NCBI GenBank assembly: GCA_030040815.1
Contig: JASHSZ010000166.1
Location: 1 to 11,822, forward strand
Direction: 5' to 3'
Length of the DNA stretch: 11,822 bases
From: Streptosporangiaceae bacterium
GTDB lineage: Bacteria; Actinomycetota; Actinomycetes; Streptosporangiales; Streptosporangiaceae
Part shown: positions 1-6,680 of the stretch, in pieces
Layout of the letters: each line of letters begins with the position of its first letter
How positions within the stretch are numbered: position 1 is the first letter of the stretch
Notes under the pieces: generated by a model
What the model was told of the DNA's origin: nothing
Seen by the model: only the letters and a program-made list of their open reading frames with translations
Databases searched by the model: none
Position numbers and translations under genes: made by a program

Positions 1-18
1 TAACCGCCGCAATCCGGA

Positions 19-24
19 TATTGT
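19..24 (+). promoter_or_regulatory. Putative -10 box (TATTGT) for a leaderless S10 peptidase mRNA
   Basis: TATTGT fits the actinobacterial TANNNT -10 pattern and ends 6 bases before the ATG at 31. Transcription would then start at or within a base or two of the start codon. No Shine-Dalgarno sequence precedes this ATG, which agrees with a leaderless mRNA. A -35 element would fall at the window edge and cannot be judged. Confidence 0.45.
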
Positions 25-30
25 GCTGCC

Positions 31-1524
31 ATGGCGGAGACGACGCAGCAACCTCCGGAGAATGCGGATACCGAGGCCAAGGACACCCAGGCGAAGGACC
101 GCGAGCCAATCGATGACCTGGTCACCACCCGGCACACGATCGCGCTAGACGATGGTGAGCTGAGCTACACGGCCACCACCGGCCGGATCGTGCTGCGGCA
201 GGAGGGCGAGACCGACGATAAGTTCGACGGCGCCAAGGCCCAGGCCGAGGTGTTCGTCACCGCGTACACTGCCGACAGCCAGGCTCCCGCTGCCCGTCCG
301 GTGACGTTCGCGTTCAACGGCGGCCCTGGCTCCTCGAGCGTGTGGCTACACCTGGGCCTGCTTGGTCCCCGCCGGGTGCTGTCCGGCGACGTCGGCGCGC
401 TGCTGCCGCCACCGTACGGCCTAGCCGACAACGCGCAGACGCTGCTGCGGCACAGCGACCTGGTGTTCATCGACCCGGTGTCCACTGGCTACTCCCGCGC
501 GGTGAAGGGCGAGAAGCCAAAGGACTTCCACGGCTACAGCGGCGACATCGCCTCGGTCGGGGAGGTCGTCCGGCTGTGGACCACCCGCAACGGCCGGTGG
601 ATGTCGCCCAAGTACCTCTGCGGTGAGTCTTACGGCACCACGAGGGCCGCTGGGCTGGCCAGGTACCTGCAGGAACGGTACGGCATGTACCTCAACGGGG
701 TCGTGCTGATCTCCGCGGTCCTGGACTTTGGCTCGATCCGGTTCAGCGGCGGCAACGACGACCCGTACGCTCTCTATCTGCCGACCTACGCAGCCATCGC
801 GCACTACCACGGCAAGCTAGGCGACCGGCCACTGCGGGAGGTGCTGGCGGAAGCGGAAGCTTACGCCGCTGGCGACTACCCACAGGTCCTGGCGCGCGGG
901 TCCCGGCTCACGACCGCCGAGCGCACCGCCGCTGCTGACCGGCTCGCACAGCTGACCGGCCTTTCTGCCGACTACCTGGACCGGGTGAACCTGCGACCAG
1001 AGCACGTCAGGTTCCTAACCGAGCTGCTGCGCGACCGGCGGCTGGTCGTCGGCCGGATCGACGGCCGGTTCACCGGCTGGGACACCGACTACGGCCGGGA
1101 GACCTGGTCGGTCGACCCGTCAATGAGCGCAATCACCGGCCCGTACACCGCGGCGCTCAACCACTACGTGCGGGCCGAGCTCGGCTACTCGAACGACCTG
1201 CCTTATGAGATCCTCACCGATCGGGTGCGGCCGTGGTCGTACGCCGAGTTCGAGGGCCAGCATGTATTCGTGCTCGACAAGCTCGGGGCGGCTCTGCGCA
1301 CCAACCCGCACATGCGGGTGCACATCGACTGTGGCTACTACGACGCGGCCACGCCCTACTTCGCCGCCGAGCACGCCATGGCCCACCTGGACATCCCGGC
1401 AGAGCTCTTCGGCAATGTGAGCTACAGCTACTACGAGGCAGGTCACATGATGTACCTGCACGAGCCGAGCAGGCTGGCGCAGGCGGAGGGGCTAGCGAGC
1501 TTCGTCACGTCAGCTTCGGGGTAG
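31..1524 (+). CDS. S10 family serine carboxypeptidase-like protein, no signal peptide
   Basis: The 497-residue product belongs to peptidase family S10 (alpha/beta-hydrolase fold), which removes C-terminal residues from peptides by an acid-active Ser-Asp-His mechanism. The family hallmark NGGPGSSS is at residues 96-103. The nucleophile is Ser200 in CGESYGT, the likely acid is Asp438 in GYYDAATP, and the base is His472 in GHMMYLHEP, where the spacing before the C-terminus is also typical. Length is normal for the family. The first 30 residues are acidic and polar with no hydrophobic core, so the protein is predicted to be cytoplasmic, unlike the vacuolar or secreted eukaryotic enzymes. The ATG at 31 was chosen because a TANNNT box lies just upstream and no better start exists in the window. 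It is separated by 41 bases from the ABC ATPase gene. The physiological substrate is unknown. The family assignment is secure; peptidase activity in a bacterial cytoplasm is inferred. Confidence 0.93.
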   Translation: MAETTQQPPENADTEAKDTQAKDREPIDDLVTTRHTIALDDGELSYTATTGRIVLRQEGETDDKFDGAKAQAEVFVTAYTADSQAPAARPVTFAFNGGPGSSSVWLHLGLLGPRRVLSGDVGALLPPPYGLADNAQTLLRHSDLVFIDPVSTGYSRAVKGEKPKDFHGYSGDIASVGEVVRLWTTRNGRWMSPKYLCGESYGTTRAAGLARYLQERYGMYLNGVVLISAVLDFGSIRFSGGNDDPYALYLPTYAAIAHYHGKLGDRPLREVLAEAEAYAAGDYPQVLARGSRLTTAERTAAADRLAQLTGLSADYLDRVNLRPEHVRFLTELLRDRRLVVGRIDGRFTGWDTDYGRETWSVDPSMSAITGPYTAALNHYVRAELGYSNDLPYEILTDRVRPWSYAEFEGQHVFVLDKLGAALRTNPHMRVHIDCGYYDAATPYFAAEHAMAHLDIPAELFGNVSYSYYEAGHMMYLHEPSRLAQAEGLASFVTSASG

Positions 1525-1552
1525 CCGGGCGGCTAGCGGTGCTCGGAAGCCC

Positions 1553-1558
1553 TAGACT
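1553..1558 (+). promoter_or_regulatory. Putative -10 box (TAGACT) for a leaderless ABC ATPase mRNA
   Basis: TAGACT ends exactly 7 bases before the GTG at 1566, the spacing expected when the first base of the start codon is also the transcription start. No Shine-Dalgarno sequence lies between them, and no good -35 hexamer is visible at 17-18 bases upstream. This box supports choosing GTG 1566 over longer in-frame starts that run back into the peptidase gene. Confidence 0.55.
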
Positions 1559-1565
1559 CGCCTCC

Positions 1566-2492
1566 GTGACACATGCGCCGGCGGTCGAGGTTGACCGCCT
1601 GGTGAAGCGTTACCGGGACGCAACCGCAGTCGCCGGCCTCTCCCTGTGCGCTTACCGCGGCGAGGTGACCGCCATCCTGGGCCCGAACGGTGCGGGCAAG
1701 ACGACCACCATCGAGACGTGCGAGGGGTATCGCCGCGCCGACAGCGGAACCGTCCGGGTGCTCGGCCTCGACCCGGTGTCGGACGCGCGGGAGCTTCGCA
1801 CCCGGGTGGGTGTCATGCTGCAGTCTGGCGGCGTACCCACCACCGCGCGGGCCGCGGAGTACCTGCGCGTGCAAGCCAGCTTTTACGCGCACCCGCTGGA
1901 GCCAGCCGCGGTGCTGTCGGCGCTCGGCTTGACCAGTTCGGCACGCACGCCCTACAAGCAGCTATCCGGGGGCCAGCAGCAGCGGCTCGGGCTGGCCGCT
2001 GCCGTGATCGGCCGACCGGAGCTGGTGTTCCTGGACGAACCGACGGCTGGCCTCGACCCGCAAGCCAGGCACGCGACCTGGGAGCTGATCGAGGGCCTCC
2101 GTGCGGCGGGCACCGCTGTGATCCTCGCCACGCACTACATGGAAGAGGCCGAGCGGCTGTCCGACCAGGTCGTCATCGTGGACCACGGCCGCGTCGTGGC
2201 CAGCGGCCCGCCCGCACAGCTGACCGGATCGGCCGGCCAGCTGCGGTTCCGCGCCGAGCCGAACCTGGACCTGACCGGCCTCGTGGCAGCGCTGCCCGCC
2301 GATGCCCGCGCCAAAGAATCACCGGCGGGGCACTACCTAGTCGAGGTGACCGGCCGCGTCGACCCGCAGCTGATCGCCCTCGTCACCGCGTGGTGCGCCG
2401 AGCACGGCGTGCTGGCCAGAGACCTGCAGATCGAGAGCCGCACGCTGGAGGATCTGTTCCTCGAGCTGACCGGGCGGGACCTGCGGTCGTGA
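1566..2492 (+). CDS. ABC transporter ATP-binding protein (ABC-2/DrrA-like), neighbour of ctaA
   Basis: The 308-residue product is the nucleotide-binding subunit of an ABC exporter. Walker A is GPNGAGKTT (39-47), Q-loop Gln86, signature LSGGQ (133-137), Walker B LVFLDEPT with catalytic Glu158, and H-loop His190. The C-terminal extension ending near EDLFLELTGRDLR is typical of DrrA/CcmA-type exporter ATPases. The frame stays open far upstream inside the peptidase gene, but homology begins just after GTG 1566, where the -10 box also points. The last 4 bases (GTGA) overlap the permease start, so the two subunits are translationally coupled. Actinobacteria commonly carry such an ABC pair beside ctaA (for example the Rv1458c-Rv1456c region of M. 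tuberculosis), but the substrate is not established. Older annotations call it 'antibiotic transport', with little support. Confidence 0.95.
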   Translation: MTHAPAVEVDRLVKRYRDATAVAGLSLCAYRGEVTAILGPNGAGKTTTIETCEGYRRADSGTVRVLGLDPVSDARELRTRVGVMLQSGGVPTTARAAEYLRVQASFYAHPLEPAAVLSALGLTSSARTPYKQLSGGQQQRLGLAAAVIGRPELVFLDEPTAGLDPQARHATWELIEGLRAAGTAVILATHYMEEAERLSDQVVIVDHGRVVASGPPAQLTGSAGQLRFRAEPNLDLTGLVAALPADARAKESPAGHYLVEVTGRVDPQLIALVTAWCAEHGVLARDLQIESRTLEDLFLELTGRDLRS

Positions 2493-3280
2493 CCGACGAT
2501 GCGCTGCTGCGCCGGGCGTGGCCACCGCCCGCGCCGGGCGCTGCTCCGCTGGCCCGCATGGTCCGCGCTCAGTCCGGCCTTGAGCTGCGCACGCTGGCCC
2601 GCAACGGCGAGCAACTGGTCCTCACCCTCATCATCCCCGTTCTGCTGCTGGTCGCCTTCGGCCTCGGAGACCTGGTCAGCGTGCCCGGCAGCCGGATCGG
2701 GTTCATCGTGCCGGGCATCCTGGCGCTGGCCGTGATGTCCACGGCGTTTACCAGCCAGGCCATCGCGACCGGATTCGAGCGCCGGTACGGCGTGCTCAAA
2801 CGGCTCGGCGCCACGCCGCTGTCGCGTCGCGGGCTGATTGCGGCCAAGACCGTCACGGTCCTGGTGGTCGAGGTCGCGCAGGTCGTGATCGTGCTCGCAG
2901 TGGGTGCGGCGATCAACTGGCGGCCGACTGCCAGTCTTGCCGCCGTGGTCTCGGTCCCGCTGCTCCTGCTCGCCGGGACCGCGGCGTTCAGTGGCCTGGC
3001 GCTGCTGATGGCCGGCACGCTGCGGGCCGAGGCGACGCTGGCCGGCGCGAACCTGCTCTATCTGATCATGCTCGGCCTTGGCGCCGTCCTGTTCCCGCTG
3101 ACCAAGTTCCCGGCCGGCGCCCGACCGGTGCTGCGGCTGCTGCCAGCCGACGCGCTCGCGGACGGGCTCCGCTCGGTGCTCGACTACTCCAGCGGTGTGC
3201 CGGGCTCCGACCTGCTCGTGCTGTGCGTGTGGGCGGCCGCGGCGATCGCGCTGGCAGTTCGTACCTTCCGTTGGGAGTGA
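2489..3280 (+). CDS. ABC-2 type transporter permease
   Basis: The 263-residue product is the membrane subunit partnering the preceding ATPase. After a basic, Pro/Ala-rich cytoplasmic N-terminus it shows about six hydrophobic segments, at roughly residues 43-59, 70-90, 121-141, 153-177, 184-204 and 241-257. The stretch FERRYGVLKRLGATPLSRR (96-114), between segments 2 and 3, is the charged coupling-helix region typical of ABC-2 permeases. The GTG at 2489 was chosen because it overlaps the ATPase stop in a GTGA arrangement and gives normal length; the frame is open much further upstream but that is a shadow of the ATPase gene. Its TGA shares a base with the next ATG (TGATG at 3278-3282). It probably forms a homodimer with two ATPase subunits. 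Substrate unknown. Confidence 0.92.
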   Translation: MTDDALLRRAWPPPAPGAAPLARMVRAQSGLELRTLARNGEQLVLTLIIPVLLLVAFGLGDLVSVPGSRIGFIVPGILALAVMSTAFTSQAIATGFERRYGVLKRLGATPLSRRGLIAAKTVTVLVVEVAQVVIVLAVGAAINWRPTASLAAVVSVPLLLLAGTAAFSGLALLMAGTLRAEATLAGANLLYLIMLGLGAVLFPLTKFPAGARPVLRLLPADALADGLRSVLDYSSGVPGSDLLVLCVWAAAAIALAVRTFRWE

Positions 3281-4290
3281 TGCGCGACGACGAGGCGCGG
3301 CACGGAAGGCCCGCCCTGCTGAGCGTGCCAGGGGTGGCGCCGGGTAAGCACCGCGGGGGGAAGCGGGGGGTCGTCCCCCCGAGCCAGCACCGCTCGGCTC
3401 CAGCGTCCCTCATGGTCCTCTCGGGGATCGTGTCTGTCCAGCTCGGCGCCGGGCTGGCCGCCAAGCTGTTCGCCGACCTCGGTCCGGCCGGCGTGACGGG
3501 GCTGCGGTTGTGGTGGTCGGCGCTGATCCTGGCCGCGGCTGGCGGCCGGCCCGCCGCCTGGGCGGTGCGCGCCGCGATTACCAGCCGGGCCTGGCGTGAC
3601 CTGGCGGTGGTGCTGGCGTTCGGCGTCGCACTCGGTGTGATGAATTTCTCTATCTACCAGTCGTTCGCGCGGATACCGCTAGGCGTCGCGGTCACGATCG
3701 AGTTCCTTGGCCCGCTCGTCGTTGCGGTAGCGTCCTCACGGCGGCCGCTGGACGCCGCGTGGGTCGTGCTGGCCGGGGCTGGCGTGCTGCTGCTGACCGG
3801 CGGTGGCGCCGGGCACGCTGGTCGTGCGAGCGGAGCCGGGCCAGTGCTCGGCCTGAGCACCCAGGCGGCTGGGGTTGCCTTCGCGCTCGTGGCCGCCGCC
3901 TGCTGGGCGGGGTACATTCTGCTCAGCCGGGCCACCGGCCGCCGGTTCGCCGGCTCTTCTGGCCTGGTCATCGCCATGGTGGCAGCCGCTGCGCTGGTGA
4001 CGGGTCCTGCCATCGCAGCGGCCGGCCCGGTGCTGGCACGGCCCAGCCTGATCGCCGTGGGGCTGGCCATCGGCCTGCTGTCGTCGGTCATCCCCTACCG
4101 GCTGGAACTGGAGGCGTTGCGCCGCGTTCCGGCTCGGGTCTTTGGCATCTGGATGAGCCTCGAGCCGGCCGTGGCCGCGCTGATCGGGCTCGTGCTGCTC
4201 GGCGAGACCCTGCTCGCTCGGCAGTGGCTGGCGATAGCCCTCGTCATCGCCGCCTGCGCGGGCGCCGCCCGAGATGCAGCCGGAGCGTAG
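3280..4290 (+). CDS. EamA/DMT exporter of the RhtA (threonine/homoserine) type
   Basis: The product (336 residues from ATG 3280) is a drug/metabolite-superfamily permease with two EamA repeats and about ten membrane segments. It resembles RhtA most clearly at IPLGVAVTIEFLGPLVVAV (132-150), followed by SSRRPLD, and at LLSSVIPYRLELEALRRVP (266-284), followed by the MSLEP and LGETL motifs. RhtA exports threonine and homoserine; the substrate here is only inferred. ATG 3280 overlaps the permease stop (TGATG), which favours coupled translation. However, residues 1-44 are polar, rich in Gly, Arg, His and Pro, and not part of the family. ATG 3412 (Met45) would give 292 residues, the usual family length, with the first membrane helix right at the start. 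The true start is therefore uncertain. The gene sits between the ABC pair and ctaA, which are usually closer together. Confidence 0.9.
   Translation: MRDDEARHGRPALLSVPGVAPGKHRGGKRGVVPPSQHRSAPASLMVLSGIVSVQLGAGLAAKLFADLGPAGVTGLRLWWSALILAAAGGRPAAWAVRAAITSRAWRDLAVVLAFGVALGVMNFSIYQSFARIPLGVAVTIEFLGPLVVAVASSRRPLDAAWVVLAGAGVLLLTGGGAGHAGRASGAGPVLGLSTQAAGVAFALVAAACWAGYILLSRATGRRFAGSSGLVIAMVAAAALVTGPAIAAAGPVLARPSLIAVGLAIGLLSSVIPYRLELEALRRVPARVFGIWMSLEPAVAALIGLVLLGETLLARQWLAIALVIAACAGAARDAAGA
3353..3381 (+). repeat. G-run direct repeat and perfect GC hairpin inside the 5' end of the EamA ORF
   Basis: GCGGGGGG occurs twice, at 3353-3360 and 3363-3370, separated by AA. The second copy forms a perfect 7-bp stem with a TCGT loop (CGGGGGG-TCGT-CCCCCCG, 3364-3381). 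There is no T-run after it, so it is not a standard terminator. It lies between the coupled ATG 3280 and the alternative ATG 3412, in the part of the ORF that has no family similarity. Homopolymer runs of six G and six C could be slippage-prone. Confidence 0.6.
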
Positions 4291-4302
4291 CTTCGGCTGC
4301 GC

Positions 4303-4308
4303 TACAGT
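4303..4308 (+). promoter_or_regulatory. Putative -10 box (TACAGT) upstream of ctaA
   Basis: TACAGT fits TANNNT and lies between the EamA stop and ctaA. It ends 10 bases before ATG 4319, so transcription would begin about 3 bases before the start codon, giving an almost leaderless mRNA. No Shine-Dalgarno sequence is present in the 28-base gap. No clear -35 was seen. Confidence 0.4.
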
Positions 4309-4318
4309 GCGTCCTACC

Positions 4319-5350
4319 ATGGAACATGTTCCGGCCGCTCGCAGCGCTCCCCCCAGGGCGCCCCGGTCCCGAGTGCTAGCAGACGCGCTGCTGGCCCCCA
4401 CCCCGGCGGCCCTCCGGCGGTGGGCCGCAGCCGGCCTCATCACCTCGGTACTCATCATCCTGACCGGCGCGGCGGTCCGGCTGAGCCAGTCCGGACTCGG
4501 CTGCCCCGACTGGCCGGACTGCACCACCACCAGCCTGGCGGCCGGCGGCACCACCGGCGACCCGCTGGTCCACCGCTGGGTCGAGTTCGGCAACAGGCTC
4601 ATGACCGTGGCCATCTTCGTGGTCGCGCTCGGGGTCTTCATCGCCGCTTGGCGGTACCGGCAGGTCGATGGCCGACGGCGCCGCGACCTGGTCTGGCTCG
4701 CCGCCGCGCAGCCCGCAGGGATCGTCGCCCAGGCCGTCATCGGCGGGCTCGTCGTGCTCAGCAAGCTCAACCCGGCCTTGGTCTCCGTGCACTTCCTGGC
4801 CTCGGTGGCGCTGATCGCGGCCACGGTAGCGCTCTACGTACGCTGCCAGGAACGCGAGGGCCCCGCGAGTCCACTGGCGCCGCGACCGGTCCGGCTCATG
4901 GCGCTAGCCATGATCGCCGGGGTCGCCGTGATGATAGCGGCGGGCACCGTCGTGACCGGCACCGGCCCGCTGGCCGGTGCCCGCGACGTGGCGCGCTACC
5001 ACCTGCCGCTCGAGGGCGTTACCCAGTTCCATGCCGACATCGGATGGCTGCTCGGCGGGCTGGTGGTCGCGCTGCTGCTGGGGTTGCGGCTCGGTGCCGC
5101 GCCGCGCCGCGCAGTGCAGCTCGGCTGGCTGCTGGCGGGCCTTATCGCGGCGCAGGGCGCGATCGGATACGCGCAGTATTTCTCCGGCCTGCCGGCCGGC
5201 CTGGTGTGGGTGCACGTCACCGGGTCAGTCGCGATCTGGGTCACGGCCCTCTTCCTGCCCTACACGCTCCGCGACCGCGTCGCGCCACCGCCCGGCCGGC
5301 CGGCTCTGCCGGTCGCTCAGCGCGGCGCTGACGTCAGCCTGCCCGGCTGA
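4319..5350 (+). CDS. ctaA: Heme A synthase, COX15/CtaA family
   Basis: The 343-residue membrane protein oxidises the C8 methyl of heme O to the formyl group of heme A for the aa3 cytochrome oxidase. It shows eight hydrophobic segments in two four-helix halves. The first extracellular loop carries GLGCPDWPDC, with Cys62 and Cys68 matching the loop disulfide pair of Bacillus CtaA. Heme-ligand candidates are His158 in SVHFLAS, His238 in QFHADIG and His299 in WVHVTGS. In the fourth position the sequence is EFGNR, with Glu89 kept and Asn92 where Bacillus has His; I believe this is usual for actinobacterial CtaA. The N-terminus has about 30 extra hydrophilic residues. ATG 4319 was chosen over GTG 4307 because of the -10 box and the ATG codon. 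Its usual partner ctaB (heme O synthase) is not downstream. Confidence 0.95.
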   Translation: MEHVPAARSAPPRAPRSRVLADALLAPTPAALRRWAAAGLITSVLIILTGAAVRLSQSGLGCPDWPDCTTTSLAAGGTTGDPLVHRWVEFGNRLMTVAIFVVALGVFIAAWRYRQVDGRRRRDLVWLAAAQPAGIVAQAVIGGLVVLSKLNPALVSVHFLASVALIAATVALYVRCQEREGPASPLAPRPVRLMALAMIAGVAVMIAAGTVVTGTGPLAGARDVARYHLPLEGVTQFHADIGWLLGGLVVALLLGLRLGAAPRRAVQLGWLLAGLIAAQGAIGYAQYFSGLPAGLVWVHVTGSVAIWVTALFLPYTLRDRVAPPPGRPALPVAQRGADVSLPG

Positions 5351-5413
5351 CTCCGCCTGCGGGGACGACCAGCCGGAACCCCCGAGCGTCTTCCCGCCCA
5401 GGGCGCTGAGCGA

Positions 5414-5419
5414 TACGTT
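5414..5419 (+). promoter_or_regulatory. Putative -10 box (TACGTT) for a leaderless alpha/beta-hydrolase mRNA
   Basis: TACGTT ends exactly 7 bases before ATG 5427, with no Shine-Dalgarno sequence in between. A weak -35 candidate, TTCCCG at 5391-5396, lies 17 bases upstream. This supports an independent, leaderless transcript for the hydrolase and supports its start choice. Confidence 0.55.
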
Positions 5420-5426
5420 GTCGGCC

Positions 5427-6215
5427 ATGTCGACAGCACTGATCAACGGCGTCACGGTCAGCTACTCCGACACCGGCGGCCCGGGCGAGGCGGTGGTATT
5501 CAGCCACGGCTACCTCATGGACTCCGCGATGTTCGATCCGCAGGTGGCCGCCCTCGCGCCGGAGTACCGGGTGCTCACCTGGGATCAGCGCGGCTTCGGC
5601 CGCAGCCGGGCCGCCGACTCCTTCACGTTCTGGGATTCCGCCAGGGACGTGCTCGGCCTGCTTGATCACCTCGGCATCGAGCGGGCGGTGCTGGCCGGAA
5701 TGTCGCAGGGCGGATTCGTCAGCCTGCGCGCCGCACTGCTCGCTCCGGACCGGGTGCGCGGCCTCGTACTCATCGACAGCCAGGCCGGGCTGGAAGACCC
5801 CGCCCTCGTGCCCGCCTACGAGCAGGTGGAGCAGACCTGGCTGGAGCATGGCCCGGCACCGGTCCAGGACATCGTGGCGTCGATCATCCTCGGCCCACCC
5901 GACGGTCCGGTCGGCTACGCGCCCTGGTTCGCCAAGTGGGCGGCCGCCGATCGGGACGGGCTGAGGCTGGCATTCCGCTGCCTGATGGACCGCGACGACA
6001 TCACGGGCCGGCTCGCCGAGATCAGCTGCCCGACGCTGATCGTGCACGGCACCGCTGACGCGGCCATCCCGGTTGCGAAGGCAGAGGCCGTGCAGGCGGG
6101 TCTCGCCGGGCCGGCCGACCTCGTGCTCGTCGACGGTGGCTCGCACGCCGCCAACCTCAGTCATCCAGACCAGGTGAACGTCGCACTGCTGGAGTTCCTC
6201 CGCTCCCTCCCGTAG
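5427..6215 (+). CDS. Alpha/beta-fold hydrolase
   Basis: The 262-residue product is a single-domain alpha/beta hydrolase. The oxyanion-hole motif HGYLMD is at residues 27-32 and DQRGFGRS at 53-60. The nucleophile elbow GMSQGGF has Ser93, the acid is Asp211 in HGTADAAIP, and the base is His240 in GGSHAANL. The triad is complete, so it is probably an active esterase, lipase or C-C/epoxide-type hydrolase; the sequence does not tell which. The serine nucleophile argues against haloalkane dehalogenase and epoxide hydrolase, which use Asp. There is no signal peptide. ATG 5427 was chosen because homology starts there (INGVTVSYSDTG) and a -10 box is 7 bases away; the longer open frame overlaps ctaA. 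It occupies the place between ctaA and the tkt operon where many actinobacteria keep ctaB. Confidence 0.92.
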   Translation: MSTALINGVTVSYSDTGGPGEAVVFSHGYLMDSAMFDPQVAALAPEYRVLTWDQRGFGRSRAADSFTFWDSARDVLGLLDHLGIERAVLAGMSQGGFVSLRAALLAPDRVRGLVLIDSQAGLEDPALVPAYEQVEQTWLEHGPAPVQDIVASIILGPPDGPVGYAPWFAKWAAADRDGLRLAFRCLMDRDDITGRLAEISCPTLIVHGTADAAIPVAKAEAVQAGLAGPADLVLVDGGSHAANLSHPDQVNVALLEFLRSLP

Positions 6216-6253
6216 CCCGCCCTCCGATAGCCCGGTCGTGCCCGGCCGGACCC

Positions 6254-6267
6254 CTGGTGTTAACCAG
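6254..6267. promoter_or_regulatory. Short dyad CTGGT-N4-ACCAG upstream of the pentose-phosphate operon
   Basis: A perfect 5-bp inverted repeat with loop GTTA contains the palindrome GTTAAC. It lies 38 bases after the hydrolase stop and about 46 bases before the proposed transcription start of the tkt-remnant operon. It has no T-tract, so it is a weak terminator candidate; an operator site is equally possible. Confidence 0.3.
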
Positions 6268-6278
6268 CGTCGGGCAGA

Positions 6279-6297
6279 GTTGGCCGGGGGCGCCAAC
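6279..6297. promoter_or_regulatory. Dyad GTTGGC-N7-GCCAAC overlapping the pentose-phosphate operon promoter
   Basis: A perfect 6-bp inverted repeat separated by CGGGGGC ends 2 bases before the proposed -10 box at 6300. It would cover the -35/-10 spacer. Its size and position suit a repressor binding site, but the protein is not identifiable and chance cannot be excluded at this GC content. Confidence 0.35.
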
Positions 6298-6299
6298 GA

Positions 6300-6305
6300 T
6301 AGGGT
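6300..6305 (+). promoter_or_regulatory. Putative -10 box (TAGGGT) of the tkt-remnant/tal/zwf operon
   Basis: TAGGGT fits TANNNT in the only intergenic region before the operon. It ends exactly 7 bases before an ATG at 6313, the same spacing seen at other promoters in this window. A start at about 6313 would give a 38-base leader ahead of GTG 6351. No convincing -35 at 17-18 bases was seen; TTGGCC at 6280-6285 is too close, with a 14-base spacer. Confidence 0.45.
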
Positions 6306-6312
6306 CGATGTC

Positions 6313-6324
6313 ATGACGGCGTAA
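6313..6324 (+). CDS. Possible leaderless three-codon upstream ORF (MTA)
   Basis: ATG-ACG-GCG-TAA begins exactly where the proposed -10 box at 6300-6305 would start transcription. Actinobacterial ribosomes readily use 5'-terminal ATG or GTG, so this triplet could be translated before the main ORF at 6351, which is in another frame and has a weak Shine-Dalgarno (GAGAGGGA at 6332-6339). It may be chance; no protein function is implied. Confidence 0.2.
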   Translation: MTA

Positions 6325-6680
6325 CGGCCCCGAGAGGGACACAAGTCAGCGTGAATAGCGATATGCGTGCACCGGCCGAGCGCCGACTGCTGGACCGGCT
6401 CGCCTGGCGCGAACCGCCGGACGGCTGGGCAGGCATGCTGCCGGCGTTCCCTCCTGACGCGACGGGCACGGCCCGCGGTGGCTACGTGCTGGCCGAGGCC
6501 GACGGTGGCACACCGGAGGTTATCCTGATCGCGACCGGGCGCGAGGTGCAGATCGCGCTCGCTGCCCAGGCGCTGCTGCGGGGCAGCGGTGTTGCTGCCA
6601 CGGTCGTGTCCATGCCCTGCCTGAAGTGGTTCGCCGAGCAGGACGACGACTACCGCGAGCACGTGCTGCCAGCGTCGCTG

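Noticed and set aside
1233..1565. Extended N-terminus for the ABC ATPase back into the peptidase gene
   Set aside because: The extension is an out-of-frame shadow of the peptidase; similarity starts at GTG 1566, where a -10 box also points.
3364..3381. Rho-independent terminator after the ABC permease
   Set aside because: The hairpin is strong but is followed by GAGCCAGC, not a T-run, and it lies inside an open frame.
3736..4824. Minus-strand ORF of 362 codons opposite the EamA gene and ctaA
   Set aside because: Low-complexity composition with no motif, and both opposing genes are clearly real.
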